Positions 24,655 through 32,941 are shown, counted from the stretch's first letter. The stretch: DNA of 33,123 nucleotides from an uncultured Bacilli bacterium (GCA_949879765.1 CATLBQ010000017.1:1-33123), one strand, 5' to 3'. The notes: a model not told the origin generated them from the letters alone. Program-made: numbers and translations.

Positions 24655-24969
24655 TTAATCTTCTAGTATTTTTTCGATATAATAGAAATCGTCTTCTTCA
24701 TCATGACAAATGGTATATTTCGTCCCTACAACCTCAAAATCTGGAAAATGGTTGGCCTTTTCATACGCAGTATTGTGATTCAAAATAATTGTATTCCCCT
24801 CATTGTTAGGTCCACCCAATTCTAATGGACAAACATAGGAAACTACCCATCCCACTTGATTTTCAATCAAATAATCAGCACGTTTAATTTTACGTCCAGT
24901 GAAATCATGTGCGTAATCAACATCACCAAATTCGTGTAGCCATATTTTTAAAGCCTCTTCTTTTGTCAT
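24655..24969 (-). CDS. Small HNH-like protein lacking the central DH residues
   Basis: The 104-residue protein resembles a family of small HNH-type proteins. The N-terminal helix EALKIWLHEFGDVDYAHDF is followed by TGRKIKRADYL, a Trp (GW), PLELGGPNNEGNTIILNHNTAYEKANHFPDF, and a short C-terminal beta stretch. In the relatives I recall, the Trp is followed by an Asp-His (as in DIDHI) that carries the catalytic His; here that place reads VVSYVCPLE. The downstream GG...N...N...K pattern is kept, so the fold may survive while nuclease activity probably does not. Family assignment is from memory, not a search. A perfect consensus promoter lies just upstream and a terminator just downstream, so it is expressed alone and probably strongly. 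GGTGGTGAG precedes the ATG. Confidence 0.6.
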   Translation of the reverse strand: MTKEEALKIWLHEFGDVDYAHDFTGRKIKRADYLIENQVGWVVSYVCPLELGGPNNEGNTIILNHNTAYEKANHFPDFEVVGTKYTICHDEEDDFYYIEKILED

Positions 24970-25012
24970 GTGCTCACCACCCTATCGTCACTTATGAAAA
25001 CTTTATATGAAT

Positions 25013-25041
25013 ATTATACCAAATCTGTTTGAATCTGTCAA
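25013..25041 (-). promoter_or_regulatory. Perfect sigma-A consensus promoter of the HNH-like gene
   Basis: On the minus strand TTGACA and TATAAT are exactly 17 bases apart, and TGG directly before the -10 adds an extended -10 element. The -10 ends about 44 bases before the ATG at 24969. Confidence 0.88.
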
Positions 25042-25045
25042 TTTT

Positions 25046-27010
25046 TTAAATAGAATTTATGCTCTTTTGTTCAAATTCTTGAAGAAATTGATTTTTATAC
25101 AAATTAAAGTAGTACCCTTTCTTGTGCAGCAGTTCAAAATGTGTGCCTATTTCTAAAATCTTGCCTTCTCGCAGCACTACAATCTTATCTGCATTTACAA
25201 CAGTTGAAAGACGATGCGCCACCATCAGACTAGTTCTTCCTTTCAAAACCACCCCAATTGCATCTTGAATCATTTTTTCATTTTCCGTATCAATGGATGA
25301 TGTTGCCTCATCTAAAATCAATATTTTAGGATTTGCCAATAGTGCTCTCGCAAAGGAAAGCAATTGTTTTTGACCAATCGACAATTTGTTTCCTCCTTCT
25401 CCAATATCTGTCAAATATCCCTGAGGTAGTTTTTCTATGAATTCATGGGCATTCACAATTTGACAAACTTGTTTGACCTCTTCATCAGTCGCATCTAGCC
25501 TACCATAACGCACATTTTCTAAAATGTTGCCACTAAATAAATGAGGAGTTTGAAGTACATATCCAAGATGATGATGTAACCATCCCACTGATCTTTCCTT
25601 ATAATCTTTCCCATCGATTAAAATCGAACCTTCACTTGGCTCATAAAAACGGCTAATTAAATTGATGATTGTACTTTTACCAGAGCCTGTTTCGCCAACA
25701 AAAGCAACCACTTGTCCTTTTTCAATTTTTAAATTGAAATCTTTTAATACATATTTATCGGTACCTTTATATTTAAAACTCACCTGTTGAAACTCAATTT
25801 CTCCTTCTAGTTCTTCCCAGTTTTCCATCTTTGGATGATAGACATCACCATATTTTTCAATGACTTCAGGTGTATCGATTACATCTGGTACTGTTTCAAT
25901 CAAGGAAATGACTCTTTCTGCTGATGCTTGAGCCTGTTGAAAATCAGATATAATTCTCGCTATCGACATAACAGGATCGAAAAAACGCATCGCATAGTCT
26001 AGAAAAAGATACAGTGTACCTGTTGTAATGATGAGTTTTAATTCATCACCGATGACCATTTTACCGCCTTCTACTGCAACAACGGCTACACCAAAGTATC
26101 CGAGCACCAAAATAGTCGGCCAAAAAATCGATGAAAAGATGGCTGCTTGAATCGATCTTTTTTTCATTTTCGCAATCGTTACATCAAATTCCTTTTCGTT
26201 TTTTGCTTCTAACACAAGCGTTTTTGAGGCATTTGACCCCATAAAACTTTCATTAAAAGCAGCAGTGATCTCTGAATTGATTTTACGAACACCTCGATAT
26301 TCTCTTAAAATCTTTTTTCTAAAATAGAGTGTTAATAGTAAAAATACAGGTACTAGAGCAAGTAGGAGTAACGCTAAACGCCAATTTATGATAAAACTGA
26401 CAATCAAAATGCCTATCATCAAGACAAACCCCCATAATAAATCCACAATACCCCAAGAAATAATGGAAGCAAGTTTTCTTGCATCAGAAGTCATTCTCGC
26501 CATAATCCATCCACTTGAATTGGTATCATAGTAAGAAAAAGATAAGCGTTGTAATTTATCAAATGCTTGTTTTCTAATTTCAATCGTTGTACTTTCTTCT
26601 ACAATTGATGCGGCGCGGATAAAACTCCAAACGGTTATGCCTAATGCAATAGCCAAAAAAGCATACATGCCAATAAATAGCCATTTTGTCCCAAAATCAG
26701 GTTGTTCATTAAAATAATGTTCTAGTGCATACCGATTCAACAAAGGGTAAACTAAGTCATTTACCGCAAGCAATATGACGGCAATCATCATTTGAATAAT
26801 GAGTTTTTTATCTTTAATAATAATTTTAATTATTTTCTTCCAAATCTTTAAATCTATTTTTTCAAAATCATCTTCTTCATCTTCTGCCATTTGATTGGCT
26901 TTGATTTGATCAACTTCTTTACTTTTCATTGTTTTCTTTGGTTTAGATAACAGACAATATATACATAAAGCTGTAAAAACAATAAAAATCACGATACTAG
27001 CAATGACCAT
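25046..27010 (-). CDS. Heterodimeric ABC exporter subunit (canonical Walker B half)
   Basis: The 654-residue fused membrane-ATPase protein has an extra N-terminal hydrophobic span (2-20) and an acidic linker before the usual six-span exporter domain (about 70-370). The ATPase domain has Walker A GETGSGKST near 438, Walker B ILILDEATS with the catalytic Glu, and AHRLS as H-loop. Its signature is the unusual LSIGQ instead of LSGGQ. This matches the partner's defects: in heterodimeric exporters such as TM287/288 or BmrCD one of the two ATP sites is degenerate. The substrate is unknown; drugs, lipids or peptides are all possible. ATG 27010 is chosen because GGAGG lies eight bases upstream. It overlaps the end of the partner gene by 14 bases. 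Confidence 0.9.
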   Translation of the reverse strand: MVIASIVIFIVFTALCIYCLLSKPKKTMKSKEVDQIKANQMAEDEEDDFEKIDLKIWKKIIKIIIKDKKLIIQMMIAVILLAVNDLVYPLLNRYALEHYFNEQPDFGTKWLFIGMYAFLAIALGITVWSFIRAASIVEESTTIEIRKQAFDKLQRLSFSYYDTNSSGWIMARMTSDARKLASIISWGIVDLLWGFVLMIGILIVSFIINWRLALLLLALVPVFLLLTLYFRKKILREYRGVRKINSEITAAFNESFMGSNASKTLVLEAKNEKEFDVTIAKMKKRSIQAAIFSSIFWPTILVLGYFGVAVVAVEGGKMVIGDELKLIITTGTLYLFLDYAMRFFDPVMSIARIISDFQQAQASAERVISLIETVPDVIDTPEVIEKYGDVYHPKMENWEELEGEIEFQQVSFKYKGTDKYVLKDFNLKIEKGQVVAFVGETGSGKSTIINLISRFYEPSEGSILIDGKDYKERSVGWLHHHLGYVLQTPHLFSGNILENVRYGRLDATDEEVKQVCQIVNAHEFIEKLPQGYLTDIGEGGNKLSIGQKQLLSFARALLANPKILILDEATSSIDTENEKMIQDAIGVVLKGRTSLMVAHRLSTVVNADKIVVLREGKILEIGTHFELLHKKGYYFNLYKNQFLQEFEQKSINSI

Positions 27011-28844
27011 CAACTGCACCTCCTTCTCTTAAAATATTCATGAATTCGGCCTCAGCTTTGCCCTGAATGTTCCAAAGTTTTTGATACAACCCTTCCTGTT
27101 GCGCCAATGTTTCATGAGTACCTATAGCAGAGACACCCCCATTTTCCAATACAATGATTTTATCAGCTTGCTTGGCGGTTGTAATCCGGTGAGTGATAAT
27201 AATTGTAGTTGCCTGATTGTGTTTCTTCAGCGCTTGACGGATCATCAAATCGGTTTCGGTATCAACAGCACTCAGTGAATCATCAAAAATATAAATAGGT
27301 TTATCGACCAATAACATTCTTGCTATCGCTAAACGTTGTTTTTGTCCACCAGAAAGCGTAGCTCCTTTTTCACCTACCATGGTATCATATCCTTTTTCAA
27401 AACTGCGAATATCTTTTTCAATCGATGCAATCTTGGCAACTTCAGTAATTCGTTCTGGGTCCGCCATTTCATTCGTAATTCGAATGTTATCATATACGGT
27501 TCTGGCAAATAGAAATGGTTCTTGTAAAATGAGTCCTATTTTACTTCGAATGTATTCCTTTTTAATATCTTTTAATTCGTGACCATCAATTAAAATTGAT
27601 CCTTCTTGATATTCAATCAACCGAGTCAAAATCTTAGCAATGGTGCTTTTGCCACTACCTGTTTTTCCAATAATAGCAACTGTTTCACCTGGTTCAATTT
27701 GAAAACTTAAGTCAGTTAATAAATGCTGATTTGTATCATCAAACTGAAACGAAACATTTGAAAATTCAATTTTTCCTTGAATTTCAGGTTGAAAAGAGGA
27801 ATCCATGACGTATTCGCTCTTCAAATCTAATATTTCTTTGACTCTACCAGCAGCTACATTACATTTTCCAAGGTCACTGACAATTCGCCCCAAACTGCGC
27901 ACTGGCCATATATATGAACTCAATAGCATCATAATAGCAACGATATCAGAAGCACGAATAATACCTGGTTTATTGATTAGCAAAAATATTGAAGTGGTCA
28001 TCGTAATAAGATATTGCACCAATGTCGAGGCATCACTCATACCCCAAAAAATAGCTGACACTTTATTCAAATGTAGATTTTTTGTAGAATAAATTAAATT
28101 TTGTTTTTCAAATTTTTCCTTTTCAAATGCCTCATTTGCAAACGCTTTGACAACCCTTACACCCGCAATATTTTCCTGAATCATTGACATTAACTTAGAT
28201 TCTTCTTTTTCAATCTCTTCAAATTTCTTTTCTGTATAAATGCAAAAAATAATCGATGTAATAGCCGCAATGGGTACGATAATCAAAGATACCAGCATCA
28301 ACAAACGATTGATTTTCCACATTTGAAATACGGCAGTAATTAATACCGCAAAAATTGAAACGAGTTCTGGTAACTGTGAACACAAACAATTGCGAATAGT
28401 ATCATTATCTGTAGTGCACCTTTGAATTAAATCACCTGTATCCACATTATTATGATAACTATAAGGTAATTCTTGGATATGATGATACATATCTTTTCGA
28501 ATTTTTTTTGCTAACACCTCACCAAAAAATTGGCGATAAAATCCCATTAAAAACTTAAATATTCCTCTAATAAATTGAAATAAGAATAAACCTATACTAG
28601 CATATACTACTTTATCTAACATTCCTTGTCCTAAATTGAACCAATTGAGAATGAATTCTGATAGATTATTTGTAGCGTGGATATCATTATCCAATACCGC
28701 AATAATATATTTGATAAACATTGAAACATACGTATATGTTGCAGAATCAATAGCTGACATAACTAAAATCAATAAAAGCAGGGGAAAAAAGCGCCCAATT
28801 AAGTATAGGATATACTTTGCTCCTGTTTTAGAATTTTGTTTCAT
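26997..28844 (-). CDS. Heterodimeric ABC exporter subunit (degenerate Walker B half)
   Basis: The 615-residue exporter half has a six-span domain (about 15-320) followed by an ATPase domain. It has Walker A GKTGSGKST near residue 393, a canonical LSGGQKQR signature, and H-loop THRIT. The Walker B reads IYIFDDSLSAVD: an Asp replaces the catalytic Glu, so this ATP site should hydrolyse poorly or not at all. Together with LSIGQ in the partner this gives one degenerate and one active site, the standard asymmetry of type IV heterodimeric exporters. AAGGA precedes the ATG, and a TATAAT box lies directly upstream of it. No regulator gene is adjacent. Confidence 0.9.
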   Translation of the reverse strand: MKQNSKTGAKYILYLIGRFFPLLLLILVMSAIDSATYTYVSMFIKYIIAVLDNDIHATNNLSEFILNWFNLGQGMLDKVVYASIGLFLFQFIRGIFKFLMGFYRQFFGEVLAKKIRKDMYHHIQELPYSYHNNVDTGDLIQRCTTDNDTIRNCLCSQLPELVSIFAVLITAVFQMWKINRLLMLVSLIIVPIAAITSIIFCIYTEKKFEEIEKEESKLMSMIQENIAGVRVVKAFANEAFEKEKFEKQNLIYSTKNLHLNKVSAIFWGMSDASTLVQYLITMTTSIFLLINKPGIIRASDIVAIMMLLSSYIWPVRSLGRIVSDLGKCNVAAGRVKEILDLKSEYVMDSSFQPEIQGKIEFSNVSFQFDDTNQHLLTDLSFQIEPGETVAIIGKTGSGKSTIAKILTRLIEYQEGSILIDGHELKDIKKEYIRSKIGLILQEPFLFARTVYDNIRITNEMADPERITEVAKIASIEKDIRSFEKGYDTMVGEKGATLSGGQKQRLAIARMLLVDKPIYIFDDSLSAVDTETDLMIRQALKKHNQATTIIITHRITTAKQADKIIVLENGGVSAIGTHETLAQQEGLYQKLWNIQGKAEAEFMNILREGGAVDGHC

Positions 28845-28925
28845 ATTTTTTCCTTCCTTATTATATATTTTTATCTTATTGTGCTAAAATAACATCAACA
28901 TCTCTTCACATCCATTTCTTCATAT

Positions 28926-30212
28926 TTAAAATAATTTACATAAATCATCTAATGTCTCTCTTCTACTGAGGACTCTAATCTCTTCCCCGACAAGAATCAC
29001 TGCAGGCTTTAAAAGATGGTTATAATTAGACGACATCGAATAATTATATGCTCCTGTTGCATAAACTATCACGATATCATTTTCATCTATGCGTGGAATC
29101 ATTACATCTTTGCGAATGATGTCTCCTGATTCACAACATTTTCCTACAATATCAACTAAAATTTCTTTTGGCTGAGTCATCTTATTGGCAATATCACATT
29201 CATATACTGCATGATATAAAGCAGGGCGAATATTATCCGTCATCCCACCATCTATGAAAAGATAATTTTTCTGACCAAATGTCGTTTTAATTTGCGAAGC
29301 CTTGTATAAGGTTATTCCCGCAGGACCGACTATCGCTCTACCTGGTTCTATCATGACTTGTCTAATTGCAGAATGCGTGGTTTGTATCGCAACCTCTAAT
29401 GCTTGAATCAATATTCGCATCATTTCAGGAATAGCTATATTTTTTTCTTCTTGTTGATACTGAATACCAAATCCACCGCCTAAATTGAGTATAGGCAAAT
29501 CCAATTGATATTGTCTAGATATATGATTTTGAAATTCAACCATCTTTTTAATTTCTTCTACATAGGCATCTGGTTCATGAATTTGTGAACCAATATGAGC
29601 ATGAAATCCTTTTAATTCTATCCATGGTGATGCAAGACAAACCTCTAACAAAGATTTCATCTGGTGCTCATCAAAAATGCTTTCACCAAACTTAGAAGTA
29701 AATTGGGCCGTTTGAATGTACTCATGGGTATGAGCATCAATTCCTGGATTTACTCGTATCAAAATCGATATCTTTTTTTGCTTGCGATTTATCAATTGAG
29801 CCAAATGATTTAATTCATATAAATTATCTACTACGATATAGCCAACCTGATGAGAAATAGCAAAATCAAGTTCCTCAATGGATTTATTATTGCCATGAAA
29901 GACTAAACGTTCAAACGGAAAATGGGCTTGCTGTGCCACATATAAATCCCCTAAACTGACCGCATCCATATAAAGCCCTTCTTCTGCGATGAGTCTAGCA
30001 AATTCTTTCGTAAAAAAAGCCTTTGATGCATACACTACCGTAGTATCAAAAGCCTCACTTTTAAAATATATTTTAAATTCTTGAATTGCTTTCCTAATTT
30101 GGGCCTCATCCATCACATATAGTGGTGTTTGATAGGTTTGAGCCAAGTCTGCTAGTCGATAATGATGTAAATACGCTTCGTTGTTGATTGTGTGTAATCC
30201 AATTGGTTTCAT
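28926..30212 (-). CDS. lysA: Diaminopimelate decarboxylase
   Basis: The 428-residue PLP enzyme converts meso-diaminopimelate to L-lysine, the last step of lysine synthesis. The PLP-binding Lys64 lies in YASKAFFTKEF. Further along are HAHIGSQI, the phosphate-binding LGGGFGIQY, the EPGRAIVGPAG motif, and the C-terminal active-site CCESGDII and GAYNYSMSSNYN. Length is normal for alanine-racemase-fold (type III) decarboxylases. GGAGG precedes the ATG. The promoter seems to rely on an extended -10 (TGGTATAAT, minus strand, 30236-30244) without a clear -35. No lysine riboswitch is apparent in the short leader. No other lysine-pathway genes are adjacent. Confidence 0.97.
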   Translation of the reverse strand: MKPIGLHTINNEAYLHHYRLADLAQTYQTPLYVMDEAQIRKAIQEFKIYFKSEAFDTTVVYASKAFFTKEFARLIAEEGLYMDAVSLGDLYVAQQAHFPFERLVFHGNNKSIEELDFAISHQVGYIVVDNLYELNHLAQLINRKQKKISILIRVNPGIDAHTHEYIQTAQFTSKFGESIFDEHQMKSLLEVCLASPWIELKGFHAHIGSQIHEPDAYVEEIKKMVEFQNHISRQYQLDLPILNLGGGFGIQYQQEEKNIAIPEMMRILIQALEVAIQTTHSAIRQVMIEPGRAIVGPAGITLYKASQIKTTFGQKNYLFIDGGMTDNIRPALYHAVYECDIANKMTQPKEILVDIVGKCCESGDIIRKDVMIPRIDENDIVIVYATGAYNYSMSSNYNHLLKPAVILVGEEIRVLSRRETLDDLCKLF

Positions 30213-30235
30213 TGTACACCTCCACTATTTCTTGT

Positions 30236-30244
30236 ATTATACCA
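30236..30244 (-). promoter_or_regulatory. Extended -10 promoter element of lysA
   Basis: The minus strand reads TGGTATAAT about 25 bases ahead of the lysA ATG. The TG one base before a perfect TATAAT is the extended -10 pattern that can act without a strong -35. Confidence 0.6.
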
Positions 30245-30320
30245 CAACTTTTGAAACTTTACTAGCAAATGGATAATTCTTTTTATGTATATAATATGCT
30301 ATAAATTGAATCTTGAAAAG

Positions 30321-30349
30321 AAAAAAAGTCTTGTGAATTTTCACAAGAC
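30321..30349 (-). terminator. Rho-independent terminator after the beta-helix lipoprotein gene
   Basis: On the minus strand a perfect ten-base inverted repeat (GTCTTGTGAA and TTCACAAGAC) with a two-base centre is followed by seven T. It begins 15 bases past the lipoprotein stop and separates it from lysA. Confidence 0.92.
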
Positions 30350-30364
30350 ATTCTACTTCAATGT

Positions 30365-31360
30365 TTACTTTTCAACGATTGATAATCCAGTAGGCACTTG
30401 ATCAGCAAAATTTTTATAATTTTCTGATGCTTTGAATTCCTTTGAAACAAATATTTTGCTATCAGTTGCAGTAACTTTGATTTTTGATCTTGAATTATCA
30501 AATCCCCAATAACTAGCCTCATTTGTAGTTTCATCTAAATGAGCACCCGCAAAATCAATAGTCACATTCTTTAAAGTAAGCGTTGAACCTGCTGCACCTG
30601 TTGTTGAAATACGTCCATATTTTAAATTGACATTTTCTAATGTTGTATTTCCTTCTGGTGTACTTAAATAAATACTGCCCGCATATTTGGTCGTATCCAT
30701 TGGTTCAATATTCACATTTTTTAATGTCGTATTCTTACCTAGAATTTCTATGACCTTATTGGGCTCTTTTTTGCATTGAAAATCAATACCGTCTATTGTT
30801 GTTTCATTTCCAGCAATTGTCACTAGATTTTGATTCGCCCATGCGGTATTTGGCGATTCTACACTACTCTTAATAACAACTTTTCCCATACCTTTAAGAT
30901 ACAACCGATTGGCCGTCAACAAAAAGTAAAAACCTGTTTGATCTTGATATGTTGTAGTTTCATCACGATCCATATCATAAGTACCACTCTTTAAAGCGAG
31001 CGCCTCACCATCTTTTTGACTCTTTAGTGCATCTCTTAATTCTGTTGCATTGGCTATGATTTTATCCGCAACAAATATGGTGTATTTGAATTCTTGTCCT
31101 TCATGAGTGATTTTTACTTCTTGATTACCAGTTTGGTCTTTATTGTATCCTGATATCATTTTTGCTGTTACATCAATTAAATCGCCTTTAGATTCATCAT
31201 CAAAAATAGTATTGACTTTTAATCCAGTTAGCTCTTTTCCCTTAAGTACGACCAACTCGTGATTAGTGACTTCTATACCAGTTATTTTTCTTTTTTTACA
31301 ACCAACAAATGTTGTTAAAAAAGAAAGAAAACATAGCATACACAATAAGCTTTTTTTCAT
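30365..31360 (-). CDS. Lipoprotein with Ig-like and beta-helix regions
   Basis: The 331-residue product starts with a lipoprotein signal peptide (MKKSLLCML; lipobox FVGC, Cys21). It is followed by a Lys/Arg-rich spacer and an Ig-like beta domain (about 25-95: ITGIEVTNHELVVLKGKEL ... VKITHEGQEFKYTIFV) of the bacterial Ig-like type. The rest is a pectate-lyase-like right-handed beta helix. It has the family opening ANATELRDALKSQKDGEALALKSGTYDM, then repeated strands with Asn/Thr ladders (TTIDGIDFQC, TTLKNVNIEP, TTLENVNLKY, LTLKNVTIDF). No catalytic residues were recognised; carbohydrate binding or lyase activity is possible. The start at ATG 31360 has AAAGGAG ahead of it. Function is unproven. 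Confidence 0.75.
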   Translation of the reverse strand: MKKSLLCMLCFLSFLTTFVGCKKRKITGIEVTNHELVVLKGKELTGLKVNTIFDDESKGDLIDVTAKMISGYNKDQTGNQEVKITHEGQEFKYTIFVADKIIANATELRDALKSQKDGEALALKSGTYDMDRDETTTYQDQTGFYFLLTANRLYLKGMGKVVIKSSVESPNTAWANQNLVTIAGNETTIDGIDFQCKKEPNKVIEILGKNTTLKNVNIEPMDTTKYAGSIYLSTPEGNTTLENVNLKYGRISTTGAAGSTLTLKNVTIDFAGAHLDETTNEASYWGFDNSRSKIKVTATDSKIFVSKEFKASENYKNFADQVPTGLSIVEK

Positions 31361-31570
31361 AATTTTCTCCTTTCTGAATATAAAACATTCATACATGTTG
31401 GTGTATAATTATTTTATTTCATCATTATTTTTTGCATTTAAAATTGGACTATTCAATTTTTTTACTTCTTATGTTGGAAAAAATTGAATAAAAACAGAGC
31501 TCAATTTTATTATTTAAGCAATTCATTCTATTCAAATATTAAATAATTTTGTCATTATAGAACTATTGAT
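31361..31570. other. Divergent intergenic region with an imperfect inverted repeat
   Basis: No gene is seen. The plus strand has ATTCAATTTTTT and AAAAAATTGAAT at 31451-31489 around a 15-base spacer, a 12-base inverted repeat with no T-run beyond it, so it does not look like a terminator. It lies between two divergent genes and might be a shared operator. Confidence 0.35.
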
Positions 31571-31599
31571 TTGACAATTAATGAAATATACACTATAAT
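31571..31599 (+). promoter_or_regulatory. Perfect sigma-A consensus promoter of the hypothetical gene at 31633
   Basis: TTGACA and TATAAT are exactly 17 bases apart. The -10 ends 33 bases before the ATG at 31633. With the promoter at 25013-25041 this is one of two exact consensus matches I found in the window. Confidence 0.9.
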
Positions 31600-31632
31600 C
31601 AATTATATACTTTAATATTGGATGGAATAAAA

Positions 31633-32034
31633 ATGAGAACGATAAGAATATACAGAAAAAGTCATTTTGTAGGTGCGGCGGTTGCTTTTAACGTTTATGT
31701 GGATGGTATTAAAAATACTCAAATTCAAAATGGGAAATCTACTACGATAATACTACCAGATAATGCCAACCATGAAATTAGAGTCACGTGGCAAAATACT
31801 TCAAAAAGGGAAAAGGATGCAGTTTTATTAATCAAGCCAAAGGAATATGCACTAGAAAATGAAGAATTAAGTTTCACAATTGATATAAAAGGATTATCTA
31901 AACTTTTATTTATTGGTAACGATGAATATAGCAACAATATTGCTACTACATCAGATAGAATTAATAAAAGCATAGTAGATGCTGAAAGAACATTTGATAA
32001 AAGAATTCTTGCGGACCAACAATTTGTGCAATAA
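31633..32034 (+). CDS. Hypothetical protein with a DUF2846/PEGA-like beta domain
   Basis: The 133-residue protein opens MRTIRIYRKSHFVGAAVAF, then NVYVDGIKNTQIQNGKSTTI and LPDNANHEIRVTW. This strand pattern, with a DG turn followed by a NGK turn and a P-D/G-H segment, is like small beta-sandwich DUF2846 or PEGA-type domains. The second half is charged and mostly polar, with no signal peptide. I do not recognise a precise family. ATG 31633 is used; GGATGGAA lies just ahead, and the frame also has a TTG five codons upstream. A perfect consensus promoter precedes it. The frame stops shortly before a membrane-spanning ORF in another frame, so the gene may be the front half of a split gene. Confidence 0.6.
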   Translation: MRTIRIYRKSHFVGAAVAFNVYVDGIKNTQIQNGKSTTIILPDNANHEIRVTWQNTSKREKDAVLLIKPKEYALENEELSFTIDIKGLSKLLFIGNDEYSNNIATTSDRINKSIVDAERTFDKRILADQQFVQ

Positions 32035-32048
32035 TATATTCTATCATT

Positions 32049-32291
32049 ATGCTAGCATTCGCCATTTTGTTTTACACAATTACTGATGTCCCAGTATCTA
32101 TTTTCATTGTAGATATAATATTGATTCTTGGAATTGGAGTATCAGTGATTATTGATGGAAGATATCTAGTTATAATTCCACTTCCAATCATTTATTTGTG
32201 GAAAATATATGATTCAAAACCTCTCCAATCATTAAAGGCGAGAAAAATATGTTTAACTATTATTTTTGCATCTATAGGATATAAAATGTGA
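32049..32291 (+). CDS. Small hydrophobic membrane ORF, possible tail of the preceding gene
   Basis: The 80-codon frame from ATG 32049 has two or three hydrophobic spans (MLAFAILFYTI; SIFIVDIILILGIGVSVII; YLVIIPLPIIYLW). There is no ribosome binding site before the ATG. The same frame stays open upstream to about 31995, inside the preceding gene, so a single frame change there would fuse the polar N-terminal domain to this membrane segment. It may therefore be the C-terminal half of a frameshifted gene, or a small protein translated by coupling. A hairpin terminator follows 54 bases after the stop. I do not recognise the sequence. Confidence 0.4.
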   Translation: MLAFAILFYTITDVPVSIFIVDIILILGIGVSVIIDGRYLVIIPLPIIYLWKIYDSKPLQSLKARKICLTIIFASIGYKM

Positions 32292-32344
32292 TATTATAGT
32301 GCCAAACAACTATGCAAACGTAGAGATGGAAGGCATTATTTAAT

Positions 32345-32378
32345 CCCCAGTTTAGTTTTATACTGAACTGGGGGTTTT
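32345..32378 (+). terminator. Rho-independent terminator after the accessory ORFs
   Basis: CCCCAGTTTAG and CTGAACTGGGG pair over 11 bases with one G-T pair, around a seven-base loop, and are followed by GTTTTAC. The T-run is short but the stem is strong. Confidence 0.75.
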
Positions 32379-32753
32379 ACAATTTAAAATGTAATTTTTA
32401 TTAATTTGATTTTTTTGTGAACGTAACTGATGCACCGCTTTAGAGGAAAAGTGTCCACATTTTTGACCAGTTGATTCCACTTTATATCCTGTATTAATAC
32501 AATTTAATTAATTTCTGAATCAAAATCATACGCTGCAAGTCTATTTACGGCACTTTAAGAAGCTATATCACACCCAATGAACGATAATAATTTTTGGACA
32601 GCCAGAGCAAAAATGTCCAAAATACATCAAATGTTTGGCATCGGATTTAGTGGTGATTTAATTGTTTTAAAGTATTTTCTACTTCTTCATCTACATATAG
32701 TTTATCACTTAATACTACCCTCCTTAGGTGTTTAAATCTAAATGTTTCATAAA
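32379..32753. other. Gene-poor stretch with decayed coding or insertion-sequence residue
   Basis: No intact gene was found. On the minus strand about 32647-32755 is open and reads as protein (HLRRVVLSDKLYVDEEVENT, then LKQLNHH and a stop) but has no start codon in frame, so it looks like a fragment. The core hexamer TGTCCA or its complement recurs at about 32452 (GTGTCCACATTTTTGACC), 32594 and 32614, which may be end-repeat residue of an insertion sequence; I could not name the family. Confidence 0.3.
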
Positions 32754-32797
32754 TGCATAAAAAAAGACTATTTCACTATATTTCAAGTAAAATAGTC
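32754..32797 (-). terminator. Second terminator downstream of the rRNA/tRNA cluster
   Basis: On the minus strand GACTATTTTACT and AGTGAAATAGTC form an 11-12 base stem with one mismatch around about eight bases, followed by seven T. It backs up the hairpin at 32806-32837. Confidence 0.7.
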
Positions 32798-32805
32798 TAC
32801 AAAAA

Positions 32806-32837
32806 TGAAAAATAAGCCTTTATTACAAAAGGCTTAT
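32806..32837 (-). terminator. Terminator of the rRNA/tRNA transcript
   Basis: On the minus strand ATAAGCCTTT and AAAGGCTTAT form a perfect ten-base stem with loop TGTAAT, followed by TTTTCATTTTTG. It lies 14 bases past the tRNA-Glu 3' end and would terminate the rRNA operon. Confidence 0.85.
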
Positions 32838-32850
32838 CGATTTACTTTAA

Positions 32851-32927
32851 TGGTGATTCGTACGGGATTCGAACCCGTGAATGCATGCGTGAAAGGCATG
32901 TGAGTTAAGCCGCTTCTCCAACGAACC
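32851..32927 (-). tRNA. tRNA-Glu (anticodon TTC)
   Basis: The reverse complement is a 77-nt class I tRNA. Acceptor arms GGTTCGT and ACGAATC pair with one G-T, followed by A and encoded CCA. The anticodon stem CATGC/GCATG encloses CTTTCAC (anticodon TTC). The T-arm is CGGGTTCGAATCCCG. It is the last gene of the 5S-tRNA-tRNA cluster. Confidence 0.96.
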
Positions 32928-32941
32928 TTTTTCAAAAAAAA

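Noticed and set aside
30213-30320. Lysine riboswitch upstream of lysA
   Set aside because: The leader is only about 25 bases long from the extended -10, far too short.
31451-31489. Inverted repeat as a terminator for the lipoprotein or the hypothetical gene
   Set aside because: It lies upstream of both divergent genes and lacks a T-run after the stem on either strand.
32292-32378. Small RNA or repeat-type antitoxin before the strong hairpin
   Set aside because: There is no repeat array and no clear promoter; a plain terminator explains the hairpin.
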